Positions 1-12,044 of a stretch of 64,000 bases of DNA are shown piece by piece. The translations under genes were made by a program, and so were the position numbers. Below the pieces are notes generated by a model. That model was not told where the DNA came from. It worked only from the letters and a program-made list of their open reading frames with translations, and did no database searches. Origin of the DNA: Allacma fusca (taxonomy: Eukaryota > Arthropoda > Collembola > Symphypleona > Sminthuridae). Where the stretch lies: NCBI GenBank assembly GCA_947179485.1, contig OX359245.1, positions 37,559,067-37,623,066 of the forward strand. Reading direction: 5' to 3'. Numbering within the stretch: the first letter of the stretch is position 1; every line of letters starts with the position of its first letter.

Positions 1-838
1 CTCAACCGTTGAGTACGTTGCACTACAATTATAAATTGCAACCAAATGATATTATTTACGTTTCTTTATTTGCCTCTATGCCTGGAGGGAGGAGGATCGC
101 TGCCACTACAAAGTGTATAAATAATAATGTAAATCATTGAGTTTCCGGAAACATGACGGAGTTTTAAATAAATTCATCTCCAAGAAATATTTTATTCCTT
201 GATCTCATTTGGAGGTTCGTATCGACTTCCACTTAAACCATAAACTTTGCTACACTAGCGTTCTGCATCATGAAGGGGAAAACTCAAATAGAGACAAGGA
301 AGAAAGCTTCGAAGTCTTGATATAGCTCGGGATTTTATTTATTTTCATAAATTCCGATTCATGACAAGTCCCTATTCAGAATAGGTAAAGGTATACACAA
401 TATAGCCATTGCATATTTGCATATATGTAGATATTGTATGCATGGTGTGGTTTGGGAGAATCTTCATTTAATAAATAAACATTGAACTGAAGAATTTTTG
501 AAAATTAAGAGAATTTCTTTCAAGTCAACCATTTACCATAACCCTTTAATATTTTAGCGCTAATTTCAAATAAATTCCATACTTCAAACATATTTGCATT
601 CCCTTATAACCGTTACAAATACAGCCAGATGTTGCTACGTAAGTATATTGGTAAACAATAAAATAGACAATTTACATGATCTGAACTAATATCCGAGCAA
701 TCGTTTGTATTTTATAAAGCTCAGTTTAACCAGCACTGGTTGACCTGATTCTGTTAGGGACAAACGATGTAAAGGTTCTGGAGTAAGAATGTGCTGGAAA
801 TTGGATTCCGCAATTGAATTTACGTTTCAGGATTGCAC
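1..838. other. Intergenic spacer of the gene array, left-truncated
   Basis: No coding exon is visible. The stretch matches the spacers that precede other loci of the array, for example 18541-18960 and 24600-25370. Shared blocks include the opening at 1-60, the block around 150-250, and the TATA-like block at 390-410. It is therefore the upstream spacer of a family locus whose continuation was separated by the transposon at 841-5415; the same spacer resumes at 5418. Confidence 0.6.
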
Positions 839-1280
839 TACCCAGTAAACCAAGACTGCTGGCGTTGTTTAGGGTTAAAGTTGGCTTTGCTGGGGAGACT
901 ATCCGCAGAAAAGTCATTGGCAAGCCAGCAACAAAAAGCAATCATTAAGACGGGAATAAGTTGGATTACTGTTGGCTATTGTGGCAGAAGAAACAAAGTT
1001 TATTAGATGGCTTGCCGATGACGGGCCGTTTTCGTAATAATGAAGGGAATTGAGGCAACAAATTATATGGAAACATGTTGGCATGCCTAAATAGACCCAT
1101 CGAAGGCTTTCAGGGCAAATAGAATGCATCGGAGGATTTTCGCCGGTAGCTATCACTAGCCATGCGTTACTTATTGAATCATATAAACTGCATGTAGTTT
1201 AAAGAAACGGCCACAATCGCCATTTCATTGATTCTCCTGCTCTTGAAGATTTTCCTTACGAGTCCCAAACTTTTTACAGC

Positions 1281-2973
1281 ATGAAGCCAATTTATTACGT
1301 TGTGTATTTTCCGGAAGATAATAGTGTCGAAGTGGTTCCGTCCAACTGGTTGTTTAATGATAATACCAAGTCACACTGGCCAATAAATGTTGAAGATTTA
1401 AAAATCGTAACACTAGTGCAGAAGGCAGTAGATCCAATAGAGTGCCCAAAAATAAATTGGAAAATATATGACTGTGAAGTTCGTTATGGAGCAGGTAAGT
1501 AACAAAAATAGACAATATACTTACAACTAAATATTTAAACCTAAATCTAATTTGTACAAAAAATTATTTCACAATTCAATCACAATACAACAAACGGGAA
1601 AATAAAATGACAAGTGCAGCGATTAAACAATTTTGTCTTAAAAAATATATTTAATATTTTGAAATTTTTTTGGTTTTTAGATTGTTATGATAGAGCTACA
1701 TCAGGAGTAGAAAAAGCGTTGGACAACACCGAGTTTGAACTAACAGACACGGATTGTGAGGAAAAAACTCCAGGACGAAAACTTCGAAAAAGAGCAACCC
1801 GCAGCAAGCATCCACCGACAGTCAGCAAAGGCGATTTTCATTTCGTCACCGTTAATTCGCCCCCGTCAGTCACGGCAAACCCACCTGAAGCTGCTTGCAT
1901 TGGAAACCAGGATATAGTAACTGTGGCGGAGTTCGGCAATATTTTTGATAATGATACAGGAGGTTGGGATTTGTTTCGAAGGATATAATGCAAAAAGTCA
2001 TTTAATTTGTTTCATATGCAATGCTTTTTTTGTTTAGGTCAAATTGAGGTTGTGATTCAAGACTCAGCTTTTGATTCCGTTGGCGAGAACCAACCATTTA
2101 CTGATACCGGTACAAACGGCTGTCCAGTTAATTTAGTTTCGGAAACGCCGATATTTACGGATATTTCTTCAAAACTAGATTTGCTGACTCAGGAATTTAG
2201 AGGTAATTATATCAATAATTCATAGGTCAAAAACATGTGTAGTAATTATTACACTTGCTAATCTTTGAATGCTTTTGGTAATTCAATATTTTTGCAGACT
2301 TTCAGAAAATTACGCTTCGTCAACTGGTTAACATCGCATCGGATGTGTCACAAATTATTCGCGTAGTTTCTCAAAATTCGGATGTTTCCGTTGGCGACTC
2401 TTTTGTAATTCCTGGTGTTACAATTCCAGTAAATGAAAGCAGGGAATTCTACGTCCTTAATGACTGGCTTGTGAACCGAGAGAATAAGTCCCAGTTTGTA
2501 AGCCTCACATTACTAAATTATTATGTATGTAAGTGTAGTTATAACTTGTTTAATTCAGTTCTTACGTAACGCTTTCACGTGTACAGGTACGGTACTTGAA
2601 GGGAATTGGCGGAGTTGACACTGCAAATTTTGTCAAGCGCATTCTGAATCGAATTATTGGTGCCGATTTGGCAAATGCTGCGAACTTTTCTGGAACTAGG
2701 CAAAAAGTAAAATTTCAGGGACATGAAATTGTTCACTGTATAATAGGTAATTATTGCAGGATCAAAAACAGATTTGTAATAATTATGTAAAATATAAGTA
2801 TTATTAGCTTGCTGAACCTGTTCAAATGAATTCCAGCTGCAGTACGAAAGCGTTGCGAGGATACGTCGCCTACTGAGAGTGATATCGAGGATTATATCAA
2901 AACTTGGCTCAGAGGTTCGGGAGATCGGCATGGAGGCCGCGCAGCAAGACAGAAGATAAAGCAGCAAGAATAA
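1281..2973 (+). CDS. DUF4806-domain protein carried by the transposon (six exons)
   Basis: The exons are 1281-1494, 1681-1962, 2038-2202, 2298-2497, 2587-2746 and 2837-2973. All junctions keep one frame; the donor at 1963 (GTTGGG) is the weakest. The N-terminal exon carries a motif common in arthropod DUF4806 proteins (YFPEDNSVEVVPSNWL, then a W-P pair). A charged, low-complexity linker with an RKLRKR basic cluster follows. The last three exons give the DUF4806 fold signature: LRQLVNIASDVSQIIRVV, then LKGIGG, FVKRILNRI, LA..ANFSGTR.K..F and a final helix. The protein is thought to bind nucleic acid or partner proteins; its biochemical role is not established. It lies upstream of, and is mobilised with, the transposase. 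Other copies in insects are usually annotated only as uncharacterised. Confidence 0.75.
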
Positions 2974-3023
2974 AGCAACTTTACTTCATTCCGCGTAAAA
3001 CCTGGTTTAAAGTTTAGTCAATA

Positions 3024-5010
3024 ATGAGTCTAACAATTAGTGATCGTTCAAAACGTCGCAAGACAGCTGAATTAGTGGTTCAATTATTAGGAAGTATTAG
3101 AGAACACGGGCTTGAAAATATAAGTGCTGCGGTAACTCCAGATACAGAGCAAGTAATAAATTTAGATAACCTCAACGTCAACTACCATGTAAATAAAATA
3201 TCAGATAGTGACCATGTTTCTGAAGAAATTAGTTCTTCGGATTCAGATACCCAGGATTTAGAGGTCGAAGAAGATTTACCATTGAATGTGAAACTTGCTC
3301 AATGGTGTACAAACTTTCAAGTATCTCATATTGCTGTCGATTCGTTGTTGAAAATTATAACTAAGCATGTAAATGATCCGCTTCCTCTTTGTACGAGAAC
3401 ACTTCTTTCAACGCCAAGAGTCATATGTATAAACAAATTAGGAGATGGCGATTTTTACTATTTTGGCATTGAGCCCAGCTTAAGATCCAAAATTAATGCA
3501 GGAATTGTACCCAATCATTTACCAATTTACTCCTCAGAATGTGAATCAAACTTAATAACAATGACGGTTAGTTGCGACGGGCTACCAATTGCAAAAAGCA
3601 GTAAAGATCAACTTTTGCCATTGATGGGTGTAGTGAATCAGTCTGTGTGTCGGAAACCATTTGTAATTGCATTGTACAGTGGCAAATCAAAGCCCAAAGA
3701 TTTGAATGCTTACTTAGAAAAATTTATTATTGAAACTAATATTCTGACAACATCAGGAATAGAAGTAAATGGAACCGTGTATACATTTAAAATCAGTCTC
3801 ATTACAGCGGATGCTCCGGCGAGAAGTTTTTTGAAATGTGTAAAACCTCACAATGCCTACTTTTCTTGTGACAAGTGTGAGCAAGAGGGTACCTGGTTTG
3901 AGCGACGCGTTGTATTTCCAGAATTTAATTCTCCACTAAGATCAGATAGTAGTTTTAGATTACAGAGTCAGGAAGAGCATCATGTTGGCATATCTCCATT
4001 GATAAATATTTCACTTGGAATGGTCAGTCAATTTGTATTGGATTATATGCATTTAGTATGTTTAGGCGTCATGAGAAAAATGTTAAATTGCTGGATAAAG
4101 GGTTCTCTAAAAGTTAGGTTGCGGGCTAGAGACGTCGAAATTATTTCTGCGAGATTAAAATTACTACAAGCGCTGGTTCCGAATGAATTTGCAAGGAAGC
4201 CTCGTGCTCTAAGTGAAGTTGATAGATTTAAGGCTACGGAATTCAGATCATTCTTACTTTTTTACGGCATTGTTGTTCTTAAAGACGTTCTACCAGCTAA
4301 CCTGTACAAACATTACCTGTTATTTCAAGCTGCGATTTTCATGCTTGTTAGCTCTCGTGCTCATGATCCTCCCGTGAATACTACTGCTAAAAATTTACTT
4401 GTAGAGTTTGTTAAGCAAGCTGCACCTCTATACGGCACAGAGGTTTTGGTGTACAATGTACACTGTTTGTTGCATCTTGCAGATGATGCTCTTAAATTCT
4501 CAAGCCTAGATAATTTTAGTTGTTTTAGTTTTGAAAATCACATGCAAAGTTTTAAAAAAATGATCAAATCTAAACGAAATTATTTGCAGCAAGTTGTGAA
4601 TAGAATTTCTGAGCAAAATTTATATGAGGAGACACATCTGATGAAAAAGCAAGGGTTTGTTAACTATTCTAATAAAAAAAAAGTTTTTTTACAATGGTAC
4701 TCTTATATCTACAAATGACTCAGATTCGTGTTTTCTAACGAGGTCTCTGCAAGTTGTTAGAGTAATATCTTTAGACAATATAAGTGAAGGAACATTAGTA
4801 TGTAAGCACTTTAGCTGTTTATCGTTAGTACCAGATTATCCTATTAATAGTAAATTGTTATGTATTTACCTATGTTCTGGTTTGTCTGAAGTTAGTAGTA
4901 TTTCTGTGAAAGATTTGAAGGAAAAATGTGTTTTATTTCCTAGCTTTAGTAATACTGGTAAATTTATAAGTGTACCTCTGAATCAGAGCATTATTCATAG
5001 TAATTTGTAA
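3024..5010 (+). pseudogene. Transposase of the DUF4806-associated DNA transposon, frameshifted near its C-terminus
   Basis: A 564-codon open frame (3024-4718) encodes the main body. It shows CDGLPI (about residue 184), ADAPAR (262), a C..C pair after HNAYF (282-285), QFVLDYMHLVCLGVMRKML, a YNVHCLLHLADD block and FENHMQ. These belong to an arthropod and cnidarian transposase family that co-occurs with DUF4806 genes. The two Asp and one Glu are plausible catalytic residues (inference). The frame ends just after an A9/T7 homopolymer (4674-4690). The family's usual C-terminal part continues in another frame to 5010 (from YNGTLI to a PLNQSI end). The break is therefore a one-base indel in the A run, either a real inactivating mutation or a sequencing error. 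The start at 3024 is the first ATG and no intron is needed. Confidence 0.7.
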
Positions 5011-5665
5011 AATGAACATTTTTTTAACATTGTCCCTATCACATAGTGTAATAATGTTGTAAATTTATAACAGCGTAATAAAATTGTTTCCTTTAATAAT
5101 TGCTGGAGTATCAATAATTTTCTTTTTTAATGCAAGCATCAATATACCAAATACAATTAGGTTTGATCCGGGCAGCCATAATGCAAGAGGAAGTTTTAAT
5201 AACGGCGGATTGCAGTTCATCCCCATGGTACCAACAATGGCCCATCATTGAACCACGTATAAACGAATGGCGGGGTTTTGAAGGTAACATGATGGCTCCG
5301 GCTTGGCATAAACTTTGTCTGGCCAGCAAAGGCCCTGCGGCCAAGACGTACATTCAGCCAGCATTGGCTATTTACGTTGGCCCAGCATGGATCCTTAAAG
5401 TCGTGGTTTACTGGGTAATGCCTCTCTGTAGTGATCGTCACATCATGGATTATTATTACAGCTAATATGTGTTTTTTAAAGAACATTTTTTCAATTGACA
5501 ATAGAGCATCACCCCGTGGGATATTTTAGGCCCGTGCCCGCCCGTGGCTTGTAACGCTTTACCCCTTACCCGCCCGGCCCGAAATTAATGTCTATCGAAA
5601 AAGCCCGGCCCGGCCCGCAAAATTAAAAAAAGCCCGTAGCCCGCCCGGAAATACCATACATCTTA

Positions 5666-6083
5666 GGGAGCGTTCACAAATTACGTCATCAAATTAGTGG
5701 GTGGGTGCTAACGGGAGATGATGATGTTGATGACGCAGTGGTAGAGTGGATTTGACCAAATGATGATGTCATCAACCGACGAATGTTACCAACGATTTTT
5801 TTGCTTAACCGTTAACAGTTTTGGTCGTTTGATTCAACCTGCTTCGACTTGCTTACTTGCCGAAAATGCCCAAAATTCCAGGCATTTTCAAATTAAAACA
5901 TTTTCAGGGCATTTTCAGGGCATTTTCAGGGCATTTTTAGTTAGGCAATCATAAAACCCAGGGCATTTTCAATTGTGCAACCCTGGTGATGATGACATCA
6001 TCACATGATGATGTCTGATGACAAGTGTGTGACTGGGTGCCTAAAAACCAGTATTTTGGATGACGTCATTTGTGAACGCTCCC
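5666..6083. mobile_element. PIF/Harbinger-like MITE, copy 1
   Basis: The inverted repeats begin GGGAGCGTTCACAAAT and are flanked by TTA on both sides (5663-5665 and 6084-6086), the 3-bp TWA duplication typical of PIF/Harbinger elements. The 418-bp interior has GATGATGATG-type runs and a repeated GGCATTTTCAG motif. It is the reverse complement of the copy at 9175-9597 over most of its length and has no transposase. Confidence 0.75.
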
Positions 6084-6341
6084 TTAAATACTGAAAAACT
6101 GTATTTTAAAATATTGGTGTTCTTGACGGTTACATACAGTCGTTAAACTATCTTGTTTATTAAGAAGGCAATACAAAAGCTTATGCTGCTATTTCGGCTT
6201 TGGTAAGCACTTCTGGTGTCGTTCTTGAATTTATTACAATGTTCACTTCTGGATTCTTATTACAAATACTTGAACTACTAGCATGATTCAATCATCTTAT
6301 AGACTAAATGGAATTTTCCACAGTAATGAAGAGAAACTTAC

Positions 6342-6400
6342 TAAATAACAAATGCAGGTATGCAAGAAAACTTTTCTTGCATACCTGCCTTTGTTATTTA
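6342..6400. repeat. Near-perfect 59-bp palindrome
   Basis: Two 29-base arms (6342-6370 and 6372-6400) are complementary except for one mismatch, separated by a single base. As RNA this would form a long hairpin with almost no loop; as DNA it could extrude a cruciform. It lies inside the hAT-like element, between its nested MITE and the inverted copy of its left end. Confidence 0.8.
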
Positions 6401-6730
6401 TTAACAGTCGTACAGACGGGCACGGGCCTAAAATATCCCACGGGGTGATGCTCTATCGTACACCAAGCGTTCGTTTGTTTGAAAGCTAAAATTGCAAACG
6501 TCTGAAATTCGTTGTATGTACATTCACAACCGCTGCTCCTGCATTCACAACTAATGGAATTTCTCACGGGCTTTTACGGGCTTTCACGGTCTTTTTTAAC
6601 CGCGATGAAAAGACCGTACCCGCCCGTAACCCGTCAAACGTAATAATTTTTACCCGTACCCGCTCGAAGCCCGTGCGGGCCGGGTTTTTTGCGGGCTTAC
6701 CCGTAAATTTTAACCGCCCGAGATGCTCTA

Positions 6731-7114
6731 ATTGACATGTATCTAAAGGTTGTAAGGGCTTACGCCAAAATATCGACCTGAATAAAGATTATATATATAT
6801 ATTATATTGTATATATTATCCTGAAGCTCAGAGAAAGTATTCCTTTTCAAAATGAATACAAGCACTGGAGCAATAACTGAGGGAAATTCCAAAGCAGATG
6901 TTTCATATTAACTTTTACTTTCCTTGCAGCTTTCAATTGCACTTCACTGACCTGTTCCCGTCCTCTATCCCAAACGTGGAACAAACCCGGACCTACGTTG
7001 TATACGACCAAACTCATCATAAATGGTTCAGGTAAAGCCATATCCAGTTAATTTGGTTGTCAATAGCTCCGAGATTCAATATTCCCAAACTAAAGCCGGT
7101 TAATCTTCCTCGTG
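6731..7114. other. Spacer and 5' flank of relic locus a
   Basis: This is non-coding spacer that matches the 5' flanks of other loci, for example the block around 6940-7010 with TTCCCGTCCTCTATC and the block at 7040-7100. A short AT microsatellite lies at 6790-6820. The usual 5' part of the leader exon is missing: the flank jumps directly from the upstream block into the middle of E1. Confidence 0.55.
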
Positions 7115-9730
7115 TGCTTAATTGTGCACGGAACATCTGGAGAACTGATTCCGGGAAGTGGGAAGGATCCAGGCGCGTCGTATCAAACGAGAGAACTTTC
7201 GTTGAAATCCCTCTGCCTTGAACCACGACAGGTCAAGAATCCAATTTCAGCCAGGTATTCTGGCTGGTCTGATAAATTAAAGAGCATCCTACATGATCTT
7301 TAATTTGGAATATTTTGTTGTGTTCGTGCAAGTTTTTAATTTTGAAGGTTGGAAGTTTATAAACAGCATAGAGTCTGGCTATAAAGCTGGCTTCCTTTGC
7401 TTAGGAATTGATATACATGCGTAATGTATTCCTTTAACTTTAATGCCACCTACTTTGTTTTTGCAGATATTGCGGAAACATACCGAATGTCGTTCAGTAA
7501 GTAATAGAAGATGATTTTGGAGATACATAGATACAAGCAGTAATGAAACAGCAATATCCAACGGCTTATTTTCATTCTGTTGTCATTTTTACTTAGAATT
7601 TTATATTGCTGAATTTGCTTCAATAACCTCTATTTCAAAATATGAAGAGGTGCGTGTAACCACTCGTAATCATTTAGTGCGCAAATATTCCACCCCTTTT
7701 GATAGTAATTCTCTCTTGACGTCAGCACTAAAGTAAAACAAAAATCCGTAAAGCTTTTTTCCACACCTTCCATAATATTTTTTTCCTGCTTATTGTTGGA
7801 TTCAAATTTTCAGGAATGGCCCTTTATTGTAAGTTATTTAGTCACTAGTAATTACGTTTCGAGTAGCGTCATAAATTGTCCGTTCATTTAACTTTTCGTA
7901 CGTCTGTGCTGTGAACGCTTTGCAGCCGATTGTGATTTCAATATAAGAAAATGTTATTGACCCCACGAAATCCCTGGATTTTAAGTTAATTATTATTATA
8001 CAACTACCAAATTATGTAGTATTACGCCATGTGTTCCCACGTGATAGTAACTGTACAAATTAAAGCCAATTATACTTCCAACAGATGTAATTATGAATAA
8101 CTATAATTGTATAGTTTAACTGCCACTTGATTTGCTTTTGTAAGTGATTCGATATTCAAGTCTGCCTCTGTTAACCAGTATACTATTTGAATTATGACAT
8201 TGAACCCTGTAGGACTCACTTAACCTGTTATTCTGTTGTTTCAACATTTTAAGTGTTTTTCATGTTTTGAGTTTTACATATAAAACACCCGAAAGAATCT
8301 GATATCGTAGGACATGTAACCAATCCCATTATTCATTACTAAATTAGTTGATTTTAAATTAATCTTCCTCCGACTTTATCACCCAGTTAAGTTCCGCGTG
8401 CGGAACATTGTCTTTCCTCTTCATTCAAAATATTTTATGTTTTTGTTATTTAAAAATTCTTAAGGGTCTGTCACATACTATCAATTACATCTCCGTTAAG
8501 ACGCTCGTGACAGGTTCTGTCTCGCCAAATGAGTCTAATCCCAAACAATGGACACTCAAATCCAATTCTAGAAACGTGCAATATTTTATTATTTAAAGTA
8601 AAAAATTGCATAATTAACATTCCCAATCGATTATTTCCTGTATTTACCAATTTATTATAACTAATTTCTACGGGTACAGAGATTTATTTTGGAAATTATG
8701 GAACTTCCATAAATTCTATTTTTGAAAATTGACTTGAACATAATGAAAGTATGTTCATATTGAGCAGTTCGTTTTTTAAGCCTCTTTCACTTACGAAAGG
8801 AAAAATAGTTATCCCAAATATTTTATTTTTACAACAGATCTAAGCGGAGGCTCAGACATCACAGCATCCAATCTTCCGGGTTTGACATTCTACAATTCAA
8901 CGGTTTTTATAGAATTATACTATTTTATTCACATCTCAGATACTGAAAGATTCAGAAAGTAAGTACAGCATTTCAAAATAAATGAAATTTTTAACCCCTA
9001 TTTTTTATAAAATGCTTTATTCTATGCAGCATTAAATTTATTATTATTACATTCTTCTGTAAGGAGTGCTGATGTTTTCAAATCAATTCTTTAACAATTA
9101 AGTTTCCTACTTGAAATCAATCAAAGCATTTCAAATCTTTTACAAATGTTACTAAAATTACTTAGGGAGCGTTCACAAATGACGTCATCCAAAATACTGG
9201 TTTTTAGGCACCCAGTCACCCACTTGTCATCAGACATCATCATGTGATGAAACGACGCACCCACCCCATGGAATGACGTCATCATCACCAGGGTTGCACA
9301 ATTGAAAATGCCCTGGGTTTTATGCCTGCCTACCTAAAAATTCCCTAAAAATGCCCTGAAAATGTCTTAATTTGAAAATGCCTGGCATTTTGGGCATTTT
9401 CGGCAAGTAAGCAAGCCGAAGCAGGTTGATTCAAACTACCAAAACTGTTAACGGTTAAGGAACAAAATCGTTGGTAACATTCGTCGGTTGATGACATCAT
9501 CATTTTGTCAAATCCACCCTACCACTGCGTCATCAACATCATCATCTCCCGCTAGCACCCACCCACTAATTTGATGACGTCATTTGTGAACGCTCCCTTA
9601 TACAGTAGAACAGAGACGTCGACGAGCTGAATCTGTACCGGGAAGACGACAGGCTTCCCGAGCGTCCTCTGGCACTGTCCGTCAGCCAATCAGAAGATTA
9701 GCAGTTCCTCGGAATCGCCCAGGCCCATAG
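7115..9730 (+). pseudogene. Locus a: relic of the micro-exon secreted-protein family
   Basis: Only pieces remain. A fragment of leader exon E1 (7115-7254) lacks the start codon and most of the signal peptide, and carries a 4-base insertion near 7150. A clean 30-nt micro-exon (P4 position, 7467-7496, peptide IAETYRMSF) has good splice sites. The P5 position near 8140 has lost its acceptor (AAG instead of CAG). A 54-nt-type exon (P7, from 8838; SGGSDITASNLPGL) has lost its donor. The terminal exon (9609-9730) is fully open: an Arg-rich tail of 39 residues and TAG. A MITE (9175-9597) lies directly before the terminal acceptor. P2, P3 and P6 are absent. With no start codon the locus cannot make a secreted protein alone, though its 3' exons could still be spliced from an upstream transcript. 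Confidence 0.7.
9175..9597. mobile_element. PIF/Harbinger-like MITE, copy 2
   Basis: It has the same inverted repeats as the copy at 5666-6083 (GGGAGCGTTCACAAAT), flanked by TTA at 9172-9174 and 9598-9600, in the opposite orientation. It sits in the last intron of locus a and ends only 11 bases before the terminal-exon acceptor, so the MITE end now supplies the upstream part of the 3' splice region. Confidence 0.8.
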
Positions 9731-10834
9731 GGCAGGTACTGTATTTCAACCAAAACAGAGAATTTCAATTCCTCGCCTTGTTCTGCAGTTCCTCAAATTT
9801 CATTACAAATTATTATATTTAATTATGTGTATGTGTAATTATACACAGGAATGAATTCAAATCCCAGTCCCAATGCTCTAATATAATTAGTCCTGCGCAT
9901 TATTCCTTACATTACAAAATTAAGCTCTGTATTTCCTGGAGTACTTTATAACACTTTAATTTGTACGGCCATTTATCAATCCTGGTGAAAACTGATTCGT
10001 TGAATACACTGCACTGAGATTGTAAATTCCAACGAAATTAAATTTGTTACGTTTCCTTATTTGTCCCGATACTTCGGCGTCACTGCCACACTATACGGTG
10101 TATAAACATAATTAGGATCATCAAGGTTCCAGAAACATGAGACGAAAATTTTTAAATAAATGCATCTCTAAGAAATATTTCTAACCTTCATTACGTTTAG
10201 GGAGGTTCATATCAGTTTCCACTTTAAGCATAATCTTTGCCGCACTATCGTTCTGAAGCGTCAGGGGGAAAGTAAAACTGAGACAATGAAGAAAGCTTCC
10301 AGGGTTTGATATGGCTCGGGTTTTATTTTTGTTTCTAAATTCCAATATAATTTCCAATCAAAATAGGTAAAGGTACATTATATAAATTGCTTACTTTGAG
10401 AACATACTAAGAGACACGTACCAATCAAACTGTATGCCAACAGAAAATGTCTTAACTTAATTTTACAGCAATTTATTTAAGATTGAGAATTTCGAAAATT
10501 TTGTTACTCCAAGGTTTTTCTGTGTAGCATTTCCATATTTTCAGTTGGTTTAAATTCAGGGTCTATCAAGTCAATTTGGTTATCAATAGGTGCGAGATAC
10601 GATTCTCCCAAGCTAAAGCCCGTGCATCTTCCTCAAAGCAATGCTAAAAAGTTCTGCTTTATTTGTAAGATTTGTGGTTTCAGGAATTCAGCTCCAGTTA
10701 GGAATTATAATTCGACTGGAGTAGTTCAATTGTAGCTTCAGTTACGCTTAATTTTGAATTAGTGGTATAGAATAGGAAATGTATCTTTGCAGCTTTTATT
10801 TTCAAAATTAAATTTTTAGTAGTAACCAGTTAGA
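9731..10834. other. Intergenic spacer between loci a and b
   Basis: It holds the conserved 3' flank of locus a (9731-9960), the block starting near 9990 that all spacers share, the TATA-like block at 10377-10388, and the 5' flank of locus b from 10590. A presumed 3' splice site (TTTTTAG, about 10815-10821) precedes the leader ATG, so a 5'-UTR intron is likely. No coding exon is seen. Confidence 0.55.
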
Positions 10835-12044
10835 ATGAAACTCAGTAGCTTTGTTTTGGCCTGCTTGGCTGTAATTGTATACTAAACATCTGGAGAACTG
10901 ATTCCAGGAAGGATCCAGGAGCCTCGTGTCAAACGAGAAAACGTCCTCAATGTTGGAAGTTCCACTGCCTTGGACCACGCCGGATCAGGAATCCAAATGG
11001 ACAGACTTCAGCCTGGTAGTTATTTTCCAGTTGACTCATAATTTAAAGGACATTCCAAACGATCATTAATTTTGAAGGATTTTTTTGCGCTGGTAGAATA
11101 TTTGAGTCCAGGCTGTCGGTTTATAAATGGTTTGGTTTAGTATACACTTTAGGAGAGTAAATGAGTACACAGTAGAATCTCCTTGAAGGTTTACAAGAAA
11201 GTAGTTTTCCTTATAAATGAATTTTATGGATCTTAAACCTCCATTCATGTATTAATTAATACAAACAGCTTATGACGAATAGTTTAAAAAATACAAAAAT
11301 ATGTTGTCCCTTTTGAATCCCCTGTAACAGGGTTTTACTCTGCATAGTGCATAGGTATATACCTATACTACATATTATTTCTGTGCATGTAACACAGTGC
11401 CCCATTTCAGAAACAATATTTGGCTAGTGTTCCCAACTTTTCCAATTTTCAAGTCTCAATTTATACACAAAGTTAAAATACTCTAAAATGTTTTAGCTAC
11501 TTCAATGATAAGTAATGAATGACTGCATTTATCTTTATATTATGACAGGTAACTATAAATTAGGTTGGGAACGGGGATGGATTTAAGAATAATGTGCACA
11601 TGTCTCAATGTGCCACAAATACACGTGTCTTTCTGTTCTGTGACTTAAATTGTCAGGTTTCAAATTAATTTTGTCGTTTTGTGTCTAGGTCGATATGTTC
11701 GTCAGGCCGGATCCCGCAGTAAGTTTGGTTCTTTGACCACCAATTGCTAGTATTTTTATTTTTAAAATGACGAGATAAGTACGCGTTAATTCAGTATATA
11801 GTAAGATAGGTACTTTATATTAGTATTACTCCATTCGGAACTGTAACAATAACTTGTTGCAATTTAGTCAAGTGTTGACTCAGTCATATGTAACTATAGG
11901 TGCAACGTTTTATGCAATTCGTAGTCATTTTGAATTTAACCGCATTTCCTTTTTCACTTTGGAATTACAACAACGTTTTTGTAATCAAGGGTATTCGGAT
12001 GTAGACTTTGTGCTGGAGGAAATTACTCGACTATCGCGTACAAA

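Larger units (their letters stand above)
841..5415 (+). mobile_element. Two-gene DNA transposon (DUF4806 protein plus DDE-type transposase)
   Basis: The terminal inverted repeats begin CCCAGTAAACCA at 841 and end with its complement at 5415; 16 of the first 17 bases match. Both ends are flanked by TA (839-840 and 5416-5417), a probable 2-bp target duplication. Paralogous spacers at 25360-25380 and 43980-44000 give the uninterrupted target. Subterminal regions carry several GCCAGCA/TGCTGGC motifs in both orientations, as in CACTA-like elements. Inside lie two genes in the same orientation, 50 bp apart: a spliced DUF4806 gene (1281-2973) and a transposase (3024-5010). The TA duplication and the transposase type suggest the CACTA/Mirage/Chapaev group, but the superfamily assignment is an inference. 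Confidence 0.8.
5502..6730. mobile_element. hAT-like non-autonomous element with GC-rich CCCG repeats
   Basis: The ends read TAGAGCATC (5502) and GATGCTCTA (6730). The flanks ATTGACAA and ATTGACAT look like an 8-bp target duplication with one mismatch, as expected for hAT. The subterminal regions are rich in CCCG/CGGG, unlike the AT-rich surroundings. A second long inverted copy of the left end (5502-5545) lies at about 6414-6457, so the element is a fold-back or composite of two copies. A Harbinger-like MITE (5666-6083) is nested inside. No coding capacity is seen. Confidence 0.6.

Noticed and set aside
5111-5501. Overlapping frames of 80-111 codons at the transposon's right end
   Set aside because: They run across the inverted repeat and insertion boundary on both strands and have no family resemblance; they are chance frames in GC-richer subterminal sequence.
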